From: JAGTRB01 sp037439685
GTDB taxonomy: Archaea; Thermoproteota; Bathyarchaeia; TCS64
Direction: 5' to 3'
Assembly: GCA_037439685.1 (NCBI GenBank)
Contig: JBBIVO010000004.1
Location: 1 to 54,026 of the forward strand
DNA length: 54,026 nucleotides
Part shown: positions 1 through 9,189 of the stretch, in pieces
Numbering within the stretch: position 1 is the stretch's first letter
How the letters are laid out: each line of letters starts with the position of its first letter
Notes under the pieces: model-generated
Databases searched by the model: none
Told to the model about the DNA's origin: nothing
Seen by the model: the letters and a program-made list of their open reading frames with translations, nothing else
Made by a program: the position numbers and the translations under genes

Positions 1-158
1 AAAGCCTAGTTTTTCACCCCTCACCCCATTGAGATGGAACACATCAATATTGTATGGGTGGATGAAGATTAATTTTATCTAGCCATCTCCGCCCAGAGGC
101 TCGGTTGAGTGAAGCCCTATGAAAACTCTATTAACAATTATGCGTAATCTCTTCAGAT
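1..158. other. Leading non-coding stretch
   Basis: No gene is visible on either strand. An AT-rich stretch near 68-80 could be a TATA element for the CoA-transferase that starts at 159, but it is farther from that start than usual, so this is only a guess. Confidence 0.3.
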
Positions 159-1364
159 ATGTCACCTTCGGTTGATGGGCCCCCCCTGAAGGGGGTTAGG
201 GTTCTGGATCTGAGCAGGGTCCTCGCAGGCCCCTTCTGCTCCATGATCCTCGCAGACCTGGGGGCGGAGGTGATAAAGGTTGAGATGCCTGGGGAGGGTG
301 ATGACACCCGAACATATCCGCCGTTCATTGGAGGCATGAGCAGCTACTTCATGTCGGTGAACAGGGGGAAGAAGAGTGTAACCCTGGACTTGAAGAGGGC
401 TGAGGGGAGGGAGGCCCTATACAGGCTTGCTGAGAGGTGCGACATCTTCCTAGAGAACTTCAGGCCCGGGGTCACAGCCCGCCTGGGCATAGACTATGAG
501 GCGATCCGTAAGGTCAACCCGCAGATAATATACTGCAGCATCTCGAGCTTCGGGCAGGTGGGCCCCTATGCCTCATGGCCTGGGTATGACATCATAATCC
601 AGGGGATGGGGGGCCTCATGGGGATAACCGGAGAGCATGGCAGGCCCCCGGTCCGCGTCGGCATAGCCATAACCGATATAGGGGCGGGGATGTGGGCGGC
701 TATAGCCATCCTTGGAGCCCTGAGGGTGAGGGAGAGGACGGGGATAGGGCAGCACATCGACATCTCATTGCTGGACGGCGTCATCTCCTGGATGACCTAC
801 GCCGCTGGGATATACTTCGCGACTGGGAGGCCCCCCGAGAGGATGGGGTCAGCCCATCCCAGCATGGTCCCATACCAGGCCTTCGAGGCGGGGGATGGGA
901 GATACCTCCTCATAGCCGCCGGGAACGACAGGCTCTGGGCCACCCTTTGCAAGGTGATGGGGCTTGAGAGGCTGATCGACGACCCGAGGTTCTCCACGAT
1001 GGATAGGAGGGTCGAGAACAGGGAGGCGCTGATACCCATCCTGGAGGAGGAGTTCAAGAAGAGGCCCAGGGACGATTGGCTTGAGAGGCTGAGGGCTCTG
1101 GGCTTCCCATGCGGCCCGGTATACACTCTGGATGAGGTCTTCAGAGACCCCCACGTCCTGAGCAGGGGGATGCTCATAGAGATGGAGCACCCCCAGATAG
1201 GCACCATAAGGCAGATAGGCCCGCCGATAAAACTGTCAGAGACGCCGTGCACCGTGGGTTCCCCTCCGCCGACGCTGGGGGAGCACACCGAGGAGGTCCT
1301 GAAGGGGATCGCGGGATACTCAGATGAGGAGATAGAGCTCCTGCGCAGGGCCTCAGCCATATAA
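159..1364 (+). CDS. CaiB/BaiF family III CoA-transferase
   Basis: This 401-residue protein is a family III CoA-transferase, which moves CoA from one acyl-CoA to a carboxylic acid through a covalent aspartyl-CoA intermediate. The family N-terminus is clear (LKGVRVLDLSRVLAGP, DLGAEVIKVE, then RGKKSVTLDLK), and the catalytic aspartate is probably D173 in GIAITDIGAGMWA. The length is normal for the family. The acyl substrate cannot be read from sequence; formyl-, succinyl- and glutarate-CoA transferases all look like this. It starts at ATG 159 and ends in TAA. A fumarate-reductase-like flavoprotein follows 120 bases downstream on the same strand, which suggests dicarboxylate or acyl-CoA metabolism, but the genes do not overlap and may be transcribed separately. 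Confidence 0.9.
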   Translation: MSPSVDGPPLKGVRVLDLSRVLAGPFCSMILADLGAEVIKVEMPGEGDDTRTYPPFIGGMSSYFMSVNRGKKSVTLDLKRAEGREALYRLAERCDIFLENFRPGVTARLGIDYEAIRKVNPQIIYCSISSFGQVGPYASWPGYDIIIQGMGGLMGITGEHGRPPVRVGIAITDIGAGMWAAIAILGALRVRERTGIGQHIDISLLDGVISWMTYAAGIYFATGRPPERMGSAHPSMVPYQAFEAGDGRYLLIAAGNDRLWATLCKVMGLERLIDDPRFSTMDRRVENREALIPILEEEFKKRPRDDWLERLRALGFPCGPVYTLDEVFRDPHVLSRGMLIEMEHPQIGTIRQIGPPIKLSETPCTVGSPPPTLGEHTEEVLKGIAGYSDEEIELLRRASAI

Positions 1365-1487
1365 ATCCCTTCAAGGGATTGAGCATCGGTCGAACGTGTT
1401 AGAAGGGATGATGACAGTGGGATCCAGATGTGCAGAGAAGATTCACCGCTTTAATATGGATCCTAAACGCTGGGATGGTGATCTCCC

Positions 1488-3103
1488 ATGGCCCTTGTTA
1501 TGGAGTCGGATGTCCTCGTCATAGGCTCAGGGGGGGCTGGGCTTAGGGCCGCGATAGAGGCCGAGGCGGGAGGAGCCTCGGTCTTGGTGGCCTCCAAAGC
1601 CCCCGCCGGGGTGAACAACTCCACAGCCGTCAGCGGAGGAGGATTCAGAGCCCCGATGGGGGGCCTGAGCAGGGATGAGTACGTCAGGGACACGGTGGAG
1701 GTTGGGAAGGGATTAAACGACCGCAGACTGGTCGAGGTAATGGCCGAGGAGGGGGAGGAGCGCCTACTCGAGCTGAGGAGCTTCGGGGTGAAGGTGAGGG
1801 AGAGGGAGGGGGGCATATACGTGGAGGGGCGCGGCGGGGCCCAGGGGATGGGCCTCACCATACCCCTCCTCGAGTACGCCAGGTCCAGGGGGATAGGGTT
1901 CCTCGAGGGCGTGATAGTGACGAGGCTACTGGTGGATGATGGGAGGGTGGTGGGCGCGGTCGGATATGAAGCCCAGGGAGATAGGCCCATCATCTTCTCC
2001 TCGAAGGCCGTGGTCCTGGCGACCGGGGGTGCTGGAGCCCTCTACAAGCGGACCGACTGCCCCATCAGGACGACGGGGGATGGCTACACCCTGGCCTTCG
2101 AGGCCGGCGCCAAGCTGAGGGACATGGAGTTCGTCCAGTTCTATCCCATCGCCCTGGCCGAGGAGGGGGCGCCACCATACCTATTGGGAGGCTACGTGAC
2201 GGAGGAGGGGCTTATCATCAACAGGCTGGGTGAGGATATACCCAAGAAGCATGGGGTCAAGGCGAGGCCCCTCGCCCTCAAGTCGAGGGACCATCTCTCA
2301 AGGGCGGTCATGATCGAGATCCTGGAGGGGAGGGGAGTCGAAGGGGCTGTCCTCATAGACGCGAGGGAGCCCATAAGACGCCTTGGGATGGAGGGATGGT
2401 TCTCCACGGGATCTTACAGGTTCTTCGTGGAGAGGCTCAGGGCCGACGAGAGGCCCCTGAGGGTGGCTCCCGTCTCCCACTTCTCCATGGGTGGGGTCAT
2501 CATAGGGGAGGATGGCTCGACAGGGATCCCCGGCCTATACGCGGCTGGGGAGGTTGTGGGAGGGGTTCACGGAGCTAACAGGCATGGGGGGAACGCCCTC
2601 ACAGAGGTTATAGTCTTCGGAGCCAGGGCTGGAGCCTCGGCAGCCACCTACGCGAGGGCCGCCCCTGGAATCGATGTCAAGCCCCTGGCCTCCCCGGAGC
2701 TGGAGAGATATGAGGCGATCAGGGGTGGAGGGGGCGGGGGGCTTAGATCCGAGGCTGAGATGAGGAGGCTGAGGGAGGTGATGTGGTAGAGGGCNNNNNN
2801 NNNNNNNNNNNNNNNATCAGGGATGAGGGAGGCCTCAGGGTGGCCCTGGAGGAGGTGGAGAGGATGAGAGAGAGGCAGTATGGGCTCAGGGCCCTATCCG
2901 GTAGGGAGATGCTCGAGGCCCTTGAGCTCTCCATGGCCCTCAGGGTGGCCGAGATGATCATAAGATCGGCCTTGGAGAGGAGGGAGAGCAGGGGGGCCCA
3001 CTTCAGGGTTGACTACCCGGAGGAGGATGGGGGATGGCTGAGGGCCGTGGTAGTAAGCAGAGGCCGCGATGGTTCGATGAGCCTCTCGACTAGGCCCGTC
3101 TAG
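1488..3103 (+). CDS. Fumarate reductase/succinate dehydrogenase-type flavoprotein (interrupted by assembly gap)
   Basis: This is an FAD-binding protein of the fumarate reductase, succinate dehydrogenase flavoprotein and L-aspartate oxidase superfamily. The dinucleotide fold VIGSGGAGLRAAIEA is at residues 11-25. The active-site signatures are SHFSMGG and the GANRHGGNAL loop, and after the gap comes the family C-terminal helical domain with RRESRGAHFRVDYP. Twenty-one Ns (2795-2815) interrupt the gene, and the two sides are in different frames. An apparent TAG at 2787-2789, just before the gap, falls where a sense codon is expected. A strong GGTGATC Shine-Dalgarno site 4-10 bases upstream supports ATG 1488. 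No iron-sulfur or membrane subunit lies nearby, so it is likely a soluble enzyme. Substrate and direction are unknown. Confidence 0.85.
2795..2815. other. Assembly gap (21 N)
   Basis: A run of N inside the flavoprotein gene. The reading frame changes across it, so the true gap length is not 21 or there is a base error at its edge. Confidence 0.99.
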
Positions 3104-4079
3104 GGCCTATCCCGAGGAGCCTCTCGGGATTCTCCTTAACCATCACCCTGATATCCTCAGCCCCTATCCCGTGCTCTAGGAGGAGCCTGATGTAGATCCT
3201 CAACCCCTCGGGGGGAGGGGGGTTGTGAACTTGGCCTAGATCGCTGGAGAGTATGTAGTTCTCCGCTCCAACCCTCCGGATGGCCTCCACTGAGCGGTCT
3301 ATGGAGGAGCAGCGCCAGGCTGGGGAGATGGACGAGTAGCAGAGCTCTAGGAGGGCCCCCCTATCAGCCATCCAATTCTGATCCTCTATGCTGAGGTTTG
3401 CCGTCGTGAAGTCTACATGAGTGACGACGATCCTCCTGACGCCTCTCCTCAGGGCCTCCTCCACCAAGGCCTTGGACTCCTCGGCTGATAGGTGGGATGT
3501 GGCCAGGGCGGCATCTGCCTCCGCTATGGAGTCCAATATCGGGGCGAGGCTGGGGTTGAGGCCTCCATCCTCTAGGATGGAGATCCCCTCAGCCTCCTCG
3601 TATAGCCTAGACCTGCCATAGGATAGCCTGGAGCCATACCTTCCAAGCTCCCCGAAGCACCTCAGGTGGTTTCTGGCGTCGACCGTCGGCATCCAGATGA
3701 TCCTCGCCCCCATCCTGAGGGCCGCATCCACGGCGAAGGGGTTGAGCCCCCCCACGGCGTAGTTTAGGGTGATCCCGCCGTAGATCTCGATCCCCTGAAC
3801 CGCCCTGGATGCGAAGTAGGCTCGGTCAACCGTTGGGATGTGGTGATGCTTTAGGGCGATCCCCCTCAAGCCCGCGGCCCTAGCCTCCTCTGCCGCCTCG
3901 AAGGCGTCCAGGAGCCTTGGAAAGAGGTCTGGGCCCGCGTGGACATGGATGTCTAGGGCCCCCCTCAACAGCTCCAGATCCTCCCTCATGCCAACATGAA
4001 GGGGGCTTCCAAGGGTTTTAACATATTCGGAGGGCTGGAAGGCTCTGAGCGATGATGGAGGCAGGTTCACGGACAACAT
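3090..4079 (-). CDS. DUF6282-like amidohydrolase-fold protein
   Basis: A 329-residue protein of the amidohydrolase/PHP type. The metal-binding start DIHVHAGPDLFPR near residue 42 is followed by a second His cluster in ALKHHHIPT, and further His/Asp positions lie in ATSHLSAEE, VVTHVDF and LSSDLGQ. This arrangement resembles the DUF6282 family of predicted metal-dependent hydrolases; no reaction is known to me. ATG 4079 lies 13 bases inside the end of the upstream M20 gene on the same strand, so the two are probably co-translated and may hydrolyse related amide or cyclic amide substrates. The 3' end overlaps the convergent flavoprotein gene by 14 bases. Confidence 0.7.
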   Translation of the reverse strand: MLSVNLPPSSLRAFQPSEYVKTLGSPLHVGMREDLELLRGALDIHVHAGPDLFPRLLDAFEAAEEARAAGLRGIALKHHHIPTVDRAYFASRAVQGIEIYGGITLNYAVGGLNPFAVDAALRMGARIIWMPTVDARNHLRCFGELGRYGSRLSYGRSRLYEEAEGISILEDGGLNPSLAPILDSIAEADAALATSHLSAEESKALVEEALRRGVRRIVVTHVDFTTANLSIEDQNWMADRGALLELCYSSISPAWRCSSIDRSVEAIRRVGAENYILSSDLGQVHNPPPPEGLRIYIRLLLEHGIGAEDIRVMVKENPERLLGIGPRRA

Positions 4080-5276
4080 CCAGGAGGCCCCAATCCCGCC
4101 TCCCCTGATAGGAGGCCCAGGGTCGTCTTTATGTAGACCCTTATCGTCGGCTCTAAGGTGTTCAGGTCGACGTGTTCATCTGGCTGGTGGGNNNNNNNNN
4201 NNNNNNNNNNNNNNNNNNNNNNAGTAGATGGTTGGGATCCCCCCCTCCCCCATGAATACATTGCCGTCTGTGATGCTCTTCGCGTATTGGAAGTCCGGAG
4301 GCCTGCCATAGACCTCCCTGAAGGCCTCGGAGAAGACCCTCACGATGGGGAGCCCCTCATCCATCTCGAAGGGCTCGTAGTAGGGTGGCTTCAGGCCGAC
4401 CTCGACATCGGCCCTCAGGCCCAGGGAGGCTATGAGCCTCCTCATATCCTCCAGGGCCGTGGATGTGGACTCCCCAGGCACCAGAAGCCTGTTCACCTCG
4501 ACCCTGCACCTCTCCGGGACGACGACCGAGTAGACCTTGTATCCCCCCTCGATCTTCAACGTGCAGAGGTTCCCCCTCCCAAACCTTGGGTGGCTCCTCA
4601 ACTCCAGCCTGTCTAGGTTTACCAGTATGCGGGCGGCCTCCTCTATGGCGTTGACCCCTAGGTGGGGGGAGAAGCCGTGGGCCGCACTCCCCCTCACCGT
4701 GAGCTCGTATAGGAGCTTGCCCGTTATCCCCAGGGGGATGCCCCTATCACCTATCCCGGTCCAGGGCTCGCCTATGACCGCGGCGTCGGCCCTCGCCATC
4801 TCGGTCTTCAGCAGGGACCTCGCCCCCTTCGAGTGGCCCTCCTCGTCGACGACCCCGGTGAACGCTAGGGCCCCATTGATGGGAGCCTCAGACTCGATGA
4901 TGGCCTTGAGGTGGGCGAGGATGCATGCGATGCCGGCCTTCATGTCGAGCGAGCCCAACCCATATAGGCTGGCCCCCCTCACAGAGGGCTTGTAGGGGTC
5001 GAGGGTCCAGCCCTCGCAGGCGGGGACGGTGTCGAGATGGCCGTTGTACATGAGGAGGGGGCCAGGGCTGGGAGACCTGTGGACCGCTATGACGTTGAGG
5101 CGCCCAGCCTCCACCTCCTGGAGGCGGACCGTCATCCCAAGGGCCTCAAGCCTCCCCCTCAAATACTCCGCTAGGTCGTCCTCCCCACCCACTACTGAGG
5201 GGATCGAGACCATCTCCTCTAGAACCCTATGGCAGTATCTCAGATCGATCCTTCGGAGGACCTCCCCATCCAACAC
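4067..5276 (-). CDS. M20 family metallopeptidase (ArgE/DapE-like), interrupted by assembly gap
   Basis: A di-zinc amidohydrolase of the ArgE/DapE/CPG2 family, which cleaves N-acyl groups from amino acids or small peptides. Metal ligands and the catalytic pair appear in order: NGHLDTVPA (His, Asp), LGSLDMKAGIA (bridging Asp), VVDEEGHSKGA (catalytic Glu-Glu) and IGEP; after the gap comes the final His in HQPDEHVDLNTL. Thirty-one Ns (4192-4222) fall between GIPTIY and HQPDEH, where only about ten residues should be missing, and the frame changes across the gap. The start is GTG 5276, with TTG as the next codon. Substrate is unresolved: DapE, ArgE and carboxypeptidase-like members cannot be separated here. 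Confidence 0.85.
4192..4222. other. Assembly gap (31 N)
   Basis: A run of N within the M20 peptidase gene, just before the last metal-ligand histidine. The frame differs on the two sides. Confidence 0.99.
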
Positions 5277-5384
5277 GAGTTATTGGGCCTCCCTCAACCC
5301 TCATAACCCTTTCCATAAGACCTCTCGGCCGGGCGGAGGGGCTCAACCTCCTCGCTTTTGGGAGGGGAAAGGTTAAAATGCCTG

Positions 5385-5666
5385 ATGCAGAAAAGTTGGT
5401 TGAGAGAACTGGCTAGAGATGTTCTATGGGCTGGGCGAATGATTTGGCTGATGATGTACGTTGGGGCATGCCTCTCCATGGGCGCCTGCTTCGCCCTGAT
5501 ATACCTGATAACGGCCTCAGATGATACGAGCTCCGAGTGGATGATCTGGGTCTTCATGGGCATCACCCTCGCACTGGTGATAGGGGGCTTCGGATATGAG
5601 GCCCGCTACAAGAGGAGGCACGGGTACAATCCGTACTCGAAGTATGAGAAGCTCTTCGAAGAGTAA
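5385..5666 (+). CDS. Small two-helix membrane protein of unknown function
   Basis: I do not recognise this protein. Starting at ATG 5385 it has 93 residues; an in-frame TTG at 5358 would add nine. There are two hydrophobic segments, roughly residues 15-42 (MIWLMMYVGACLSMGACFA) and 51-67 (MIWVFMGITLALVIGGF), followed by a basic, tyrosine-rich tail (RYKRRHGYNPYSKYEKLFEE). The tail after the second helix probably faces the cytoplasm. The gene stands alone, divergent from the M20 gene and 44 bases before the OsmC gene, which has its own TATA box. Confidence 0.6.
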   Translation: MQKSWLRELARDVLWAGRMIWLMMYVGACLSMGACFALIYLITASDDTSSEWMIWVFMGITLALVIGGFGYEARYKRRHGYNPYSKYEKLFEE

Positions 5667-5677
5667 CCCAACAACTC

Positions 5678-5687
5678 TTTTATATTC
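5678..5687 (+). promoter_or_regulatory. TATA box for the OsmC-like gene
   Basis: TTTTATATTC is centred about 29 bases before ATG 5711. This is the archaeal spacing for a leaderless or nearly leaderless transcript. Confidence 0.55.
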
Positions 5688-5710
5688 ATCCTAGAGGGCT
5701 GGATCAGGGG

Positions 5711-6142
5711 ATGTCTGAGGAGAGGCCCTTCACTGTCGAGCTGAGCCTCGAGAAGGGGTTCAGGTTCAAGGCGGACTTCCCTGAGGGGATCCCGAGCCTT
5801 TACCTGGACGAGCCTAAGCCTCTGGGAGAGGGGTCCGGCCCAAGCGCATCGATGCTCCTCGCAGCCGCGGTAGGAAACTGCCTGAGCGCTAGCCTCCTAT
5901 ACTGCCTTAGGAGGTCTAGGGTGGAGGCCTCCAAGCTGGAGGCGACCGTTGAGGGGATCCTGGCCAGAAATGAGAGGGGTAGGTGGAGGGTAAAGGAGAT
6001 GAATGTAGAGCTGAAACCAACGATTGAGGGGATCCACCTAAAGGAGATGGAAAGATGCATCGGAATATTCGAGGACTTCTGCATAGTAACTGAAAGTGTC
6101 AGAAAAGGGATTCCAGTAAAAGTGAAAATTAATTATGAATAA
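5711..6142 (+). CDS. OsmC/Ohr family protein (thiol-dependent peroxidase-like)
   Basis: A 143-residue OsmC-fold protein. The family reduces organic hydroperoxides with a pair of cysteines; here these are C57 in AVGNCLSAS on the central helix and C124 in FEDFCIVTESV. Both are in the expected places, so the protein should be active. The first 20 residues form the N-terminal strand pair. It is probably cytoplasmic. It has its own promoter and no operon partner. Together with the superoxide dismutase at 39.2 kb it suggests some exposure to oxygen. It could also belong to the YhfA-like branch, whose substrate is less certain. Confidence 0.85.
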   Translation: MSEERPFTVELSLEKGFRFKADFPEGIPSLYLDEPKPLGEGSGPSASMLLAAAVGNCLSASLLYCLRRSRVEASKLEATVEGILARNERGRWRVKEMNVELKPTIEGIHLKEMERCIGIFEDFCIVTESVRKGIPVKVKINYE

Positions 6143-6382
6143 AAATTATCGATTAAAAAATTATTTTAGTCCGGGTGTTACAACAGCCTATGCCGAGTCG
6201 AGGGCCGAGACCACCAGTTAAGATAGGTCTCTTTACATCCAGCAAGCATTCTCTTCCATGGTTGCCTCATCGAGGCGAACAGCCATACCGGTTTTCATCA
6301 TCCCAAGCTCTTCCAAATCTCAAGCCCAAAACAAAATCATTATGAATAAATCTATCTGATACTTCCCTGGCTTTGTCCAAAT

Positions 6383-6720
6383 ATGCATTATGTGATGGCC
6401 TCCCTCCCTGCTGGAAGCAAGATGCTCCAGCACCTCAACTCTTCCTCCTTAGAGTTTATGTTGTGGAGGCGCCTCTTTTGGGCCTTGAGGCTGTAGAAGA
6501 GGCTCTCCATCCCTGGTCTTCACCCAACACCCCACAGCCGACTTAGACCTGGCTCCAGGAACCTCCTCAGCCTCCTGGCCATGGCCCTGTATGTGGAACC
6601 TCACCTCGAAGCCCTCCTGCTCCGTTCGAAAACCTTTAACCCCTTGAAGAGCCCATCTAGCCTTGGTGATACCCTCATCCGACAACCCTAAATGGGTTGA
6701 GGGCTCCACCACAATAACCT
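6383..6720 (-). pseudogene. Transposase-like relic with several frameshifts
   Basis: Read on the minus strand, three frames in turn give a continuous protein-like sequence: VIVVEPSTHLGLSDEG...RTEQEGFEVRF, then YRAMARRLRRFLEPG, then ESLFYSLKAQKRRLHNINS followed by KEEELRCW. The last segment is rich in basic and aromatic residues in a spacing typical of the C-terminal part of DDE transposases. At least two frameshifts are needed, so the gene is dead. I cannot name the IS family, and no terminal repeats are evident. The rest of 6143-6772 holds nothing else I recognise. Confidence 0.45.
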
Positions 6721-6772
6721 TATCTGAACCAAGCCCCTTCCCTTGTTATATTAAGATAATGATATCTGCGGG

Positions 6773-7249
6773 GTGGATAGATTGAAGAGGATACTGGTTG
6801 ATGCTGAAAGATGTGCAGGGTGCAGATATTGCGAGATGATCTGCTCCTTCAGCCATGAGGGGAGATTCTCGCCCAGCCTATCCAGAATAACCGTGATTAA
6901 GGAGGACAGATTTGGATTCGACTACCCCATCCTCTGCCGCCTGTGCGATGCCTGCCCCCCTGTGGATGCATGCCCAAGTAAGGCCCTGAAAAGGTCGCCC
7001 GATGGAACCTTGAGGCTGGATGAGGAGGGCTGCTCTGGCTGTGGGATCTGCGTGAAGGCCTGCCCCCACTCCGCCCTTAAGATCGGAGGCTCCTCGAGGC
7101 CCATCTGCTGCGACCTCTGCGGGGGGAAGCCCCTATGCGTTGAGAGGTGCCCCACAGGGGCCCTCACATATCAGGAGGCTGAGGAGTTCGATGAGAGGCC
7201 CATGGAGGCCTTGAGGAGGCTCATGGAGAGGTGGGGCATCCATGGCTAG
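6773..7249 (+). CDS. Four-cluster [4Fe-4S] ferredoxin, electron partner of AOR
   Basis: A 158-residue polyferredoxin with four cysteine groups: CAGCRYCEMIC (from C14), CRLCDACPPVDACP, CSGCGICVKACP and CCDLCGGKPLCVERCP. This is the pattern of the small iron-sulfur subunits found with aldehyde:ferredoxin oxidoreductases (AorB-like) and other tungsto/molybdoenzymes, and it would carry four [4Fe-4S] clusters. Its stop codon overlaps the start of the AOR gene by eight bases (7242-7249), so the two should be co-translated and form a complex. The start is GTG 6773; TTG 6782 is an alternative. A TATA-like TTATATTAAG lies near 6746-6755. Confidence 0.9.
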   Translation: MDRLKRILVDAERCAGCRYCEMICSFSHEGRFSPSLSRITVIKEDRFGFDYPILCRLCDACPPVDACPSKALKRSPDGTLRLDEEGCSGCGICVKACPHSALKIGGSSRPICCDLCGGKPLCVERCPTGALTYQEAEEFDERPMEALRRLMERWGIHG

Positions 7250-9125
7250 ACTCTATGGATATGCGGGGAGGATCCTCAGATTAGACCTGACCAAGAGGGG
7301 GGCGAGAATCCAGGAGTTGGAGGGGGAGCTGGCAAGGGGCTTCCTGGGGGGGAGGGGGCTGAACTCGAAGAGGCTGTATGACGAGGTCCCAAGGCATGTG
7401 GACCCCCTCAGCCCCGAGAACAAGCTCATCTTCTCGACAGGCCCCCTGGTCGGAACCATGTTCCCAACGGCCTCAAGGTTCAACGTATCCGCCAAGTCAC
7501 CCCTCACCGGAATCCTCGGAGACAGCAACGCCGGGGGGCACTTCGCGGCTGAGCTGAAGTTCGCGGGATACGACCAGGTGATAATAGAGGGGAGGAGCAG
7601 GGAGCCCACCTTCATATTCATAGATGACGATGAGGTGGAGTTCAGAGACGCTTCCCACCTCGCTGGAATGGATGTCTACGAGGCCGACGAGGCCATCAGG
7701 GGCGAGATAGGAGATAGGAGGATACAGACCACCGTCGTGGGCCCTGCGGCCGAGAATGGGGTAAGGTACGCCGGGGTCTTCGCCAACCTCATGAGGGCGA
7801 CTGCGAGGACTGGGATGGGAACCGTGATGGCCTCGAAGGGCGTTAAGGCCCTGGCGGTCAGGGGAACCGGCTCCGTGGAGGTGGCCCACCCAGGCAGGTT
7901 CGAGAGGCTCGTTGAGGAGGTGGAGGAGGAGATCTACGCCCATGAGCAGTACTGGCCGAGGAGGAGGATGGGGACCACCAGGATCCTTATGATGGCGAAT
8001 GCCATGGGCTTCCTCCCCACGAGACATTACCAGGCTGGGGTCTTCGAGCACGCCTGGGAGGTGAGCGGGGAGAGGCTCGCGGAGGAGTACAACGTTAAGG
8101 GCAGGGGATGCTTCGCATGCACCATCCCATGCAGCCGCTTCTACGTGGTGAAGAAGGGCAGGTTCGCAGGCCTCTTCGGGGAGGGGCCAGAGTACGAGGC
8201 CCAAGGAGCCTTCACCGCAAGGGTTGGAAACCCAGACCTGGACCTAGCCCTCAAGGCGGTGGACATGTGTAATCGCCTGGGCCTAGACGCTCTAACAGCC
8301 TCCGAGGGCATATCTTGGGCGATGGAGCTCTACGAGAAGGGCATCCTGAAGAGGGGGGAGGCAGATGGCCTCGACCTCTCATGGGGGAATGGGGAGGCCA
8401 TATTGACCCTTATAGAGAAGATAGCCAGGAGGGAGGGATTCGGCAACATCCTGGCGGACGGGTCGAGGATGGCGGCGGAGAGGCTCGGCAGGGGCATGGA
8501 GTTCACGATGCAGGTGAAGGGCTTAGACCTGATCATGGCCGACCCGAGGGGCCTAAAGGGCTTCGGCTTGGGCTTCGCGGTTGCCAGCAGGGGAGGGGAC
8601 CACCTCAGGAGCGAGCCCTTCGTGGAGCTTAGCGACGACCCAAGGAGGGGGGAGGAGATGTTCGGGATGCCCGAGGCGACAATGAGGCTGGCATATAGGG
8701 GGAAGGGGAGGCTCGTCAGCTACTTCGAGGACTGGTGCGCGGTCATAGACTCCCTAGAGGTCTGCAAGAACATAATGGAGAACATGGAGATCCTCCCCTT
8801 CGAAAGGGCGGCCGCGGTCTTAGAGGCTGCGACGGGGATGAGGCTATCCCCCGCAGAGGTGCGAAGGTGTGGGGAGAGGATAGTGAATCTGGAGAGGGGC
8901 TTCAACGTGAGGGAGGGAATCACTAGACGAGACGACTGCCTCCCAAGGAGGTTCAGGGAGGAGGCTCTAACCGAGGGGGCCAGCAAGGGAAACGTGTTTG
9001 AGCAGGAGCCCATGCTTGAAGAGTACTACAGGGAGAGGGGGTGGGATCCGGAGACTGGAATCCCAAGGAGGGAGACCCTGGAGAGGCTGGGCCTAGGATA
9101 CGTTGCAGAGGAGATTGGACTCTAA
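7242..9125 (+). CDS. Aldehyde:ferredoxin oxidoreductase (tungsten enzyme family)
   Basis: A 627-residue protein of normal family length. It opens with the AOR signature GYAGRILRLDLTKRGARIQELEG and carries FLGGRGLNSKRLYDEVP at 34-50. The [4Fe-4S] cluster is bound by C290, C293 and C297 (GCFACTIPC) plus a late cysteine, probably the one in SLEVCKN near residue 505. Family members hold a tungsten or molybdenum bis-pterin and oxidise aldehydes to acids, passing electrons to ferredoxin; relatives reduce aromatic acids or act on sugars. The upstream four-cluster ferredoxin fits the AorAB-type complex rather than the stand-alone Pyrococcus enzyme. Substrate cannot be called. It is cytoplasmic. Confidence 0.9.
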   Translation: MARLYGYAGRILRLDLTKRGARIQELEGELARGFLGGRGLNSKRLYDEVPRHVDPLSPENKLIFSTGPLVGTMFPTASRFNVSAKSPLTGILGDSNAGGHFAAELKFAGYDQVIIEGRSREPTFIFIDDDEVEFRDASHLAGMDVYEADEAIRGEIGDRRIQTTVVGPAAENGVRYAGVFANLMRATARTGMGTVMASKGVKALAVRGTGSVEVAHPGRFERLVEEVEEEIYAHEQYWPRRRMGTTRILMMANAMGFLPTRHYQAGVFEHAWEVSGERLAEEYNVKGRGCFACTIPCSRFYVVKKGRFAGLFGEGPEYEAQGAFTARVGNPDLDLALKAVDMCNRLGLDALTASEGISWAMELYEKGILKRGEADGLDLSWGNGEAILTLIEKIARREGFGNILADGSRMAAERLGRGMEFTMQVKGLDLIMADPRGLKGFGLGFAVASRGGDHLRSEPFVELSDDPRRGEEMFGMPEATMRLAYRGKGRLVSYFEDWCAVIDSLEVCKNIMENMEILPFERAAAVLEAATGMRLSPAEVRRCGERIVNLERGFNVREGITRRDDCLPRRFREEALTEGASKGNVFEQEPMLEEYYRERGWDPETGIPRRETLERLGLGYVAEEIGL

Positions 9126-9189
9126 GGGAAGGCCCCCGCTAGAGCGGCTGAACCACAAGCTTTTAAGAGGGCTGGAAGGAGGGGGAAAT

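Noticed and set aside
2787..2789. TAG in the flavoprotein gene (and TAG at 54007-54009 in the kinase) as pyrrolysine codons
   Set aside because: TAG is used as an ordinary stop elsewhere in the window (for example 7247-7249 and 3101-3103), both in-frame cases lie at sequence edges, and no Pyl genes are present.
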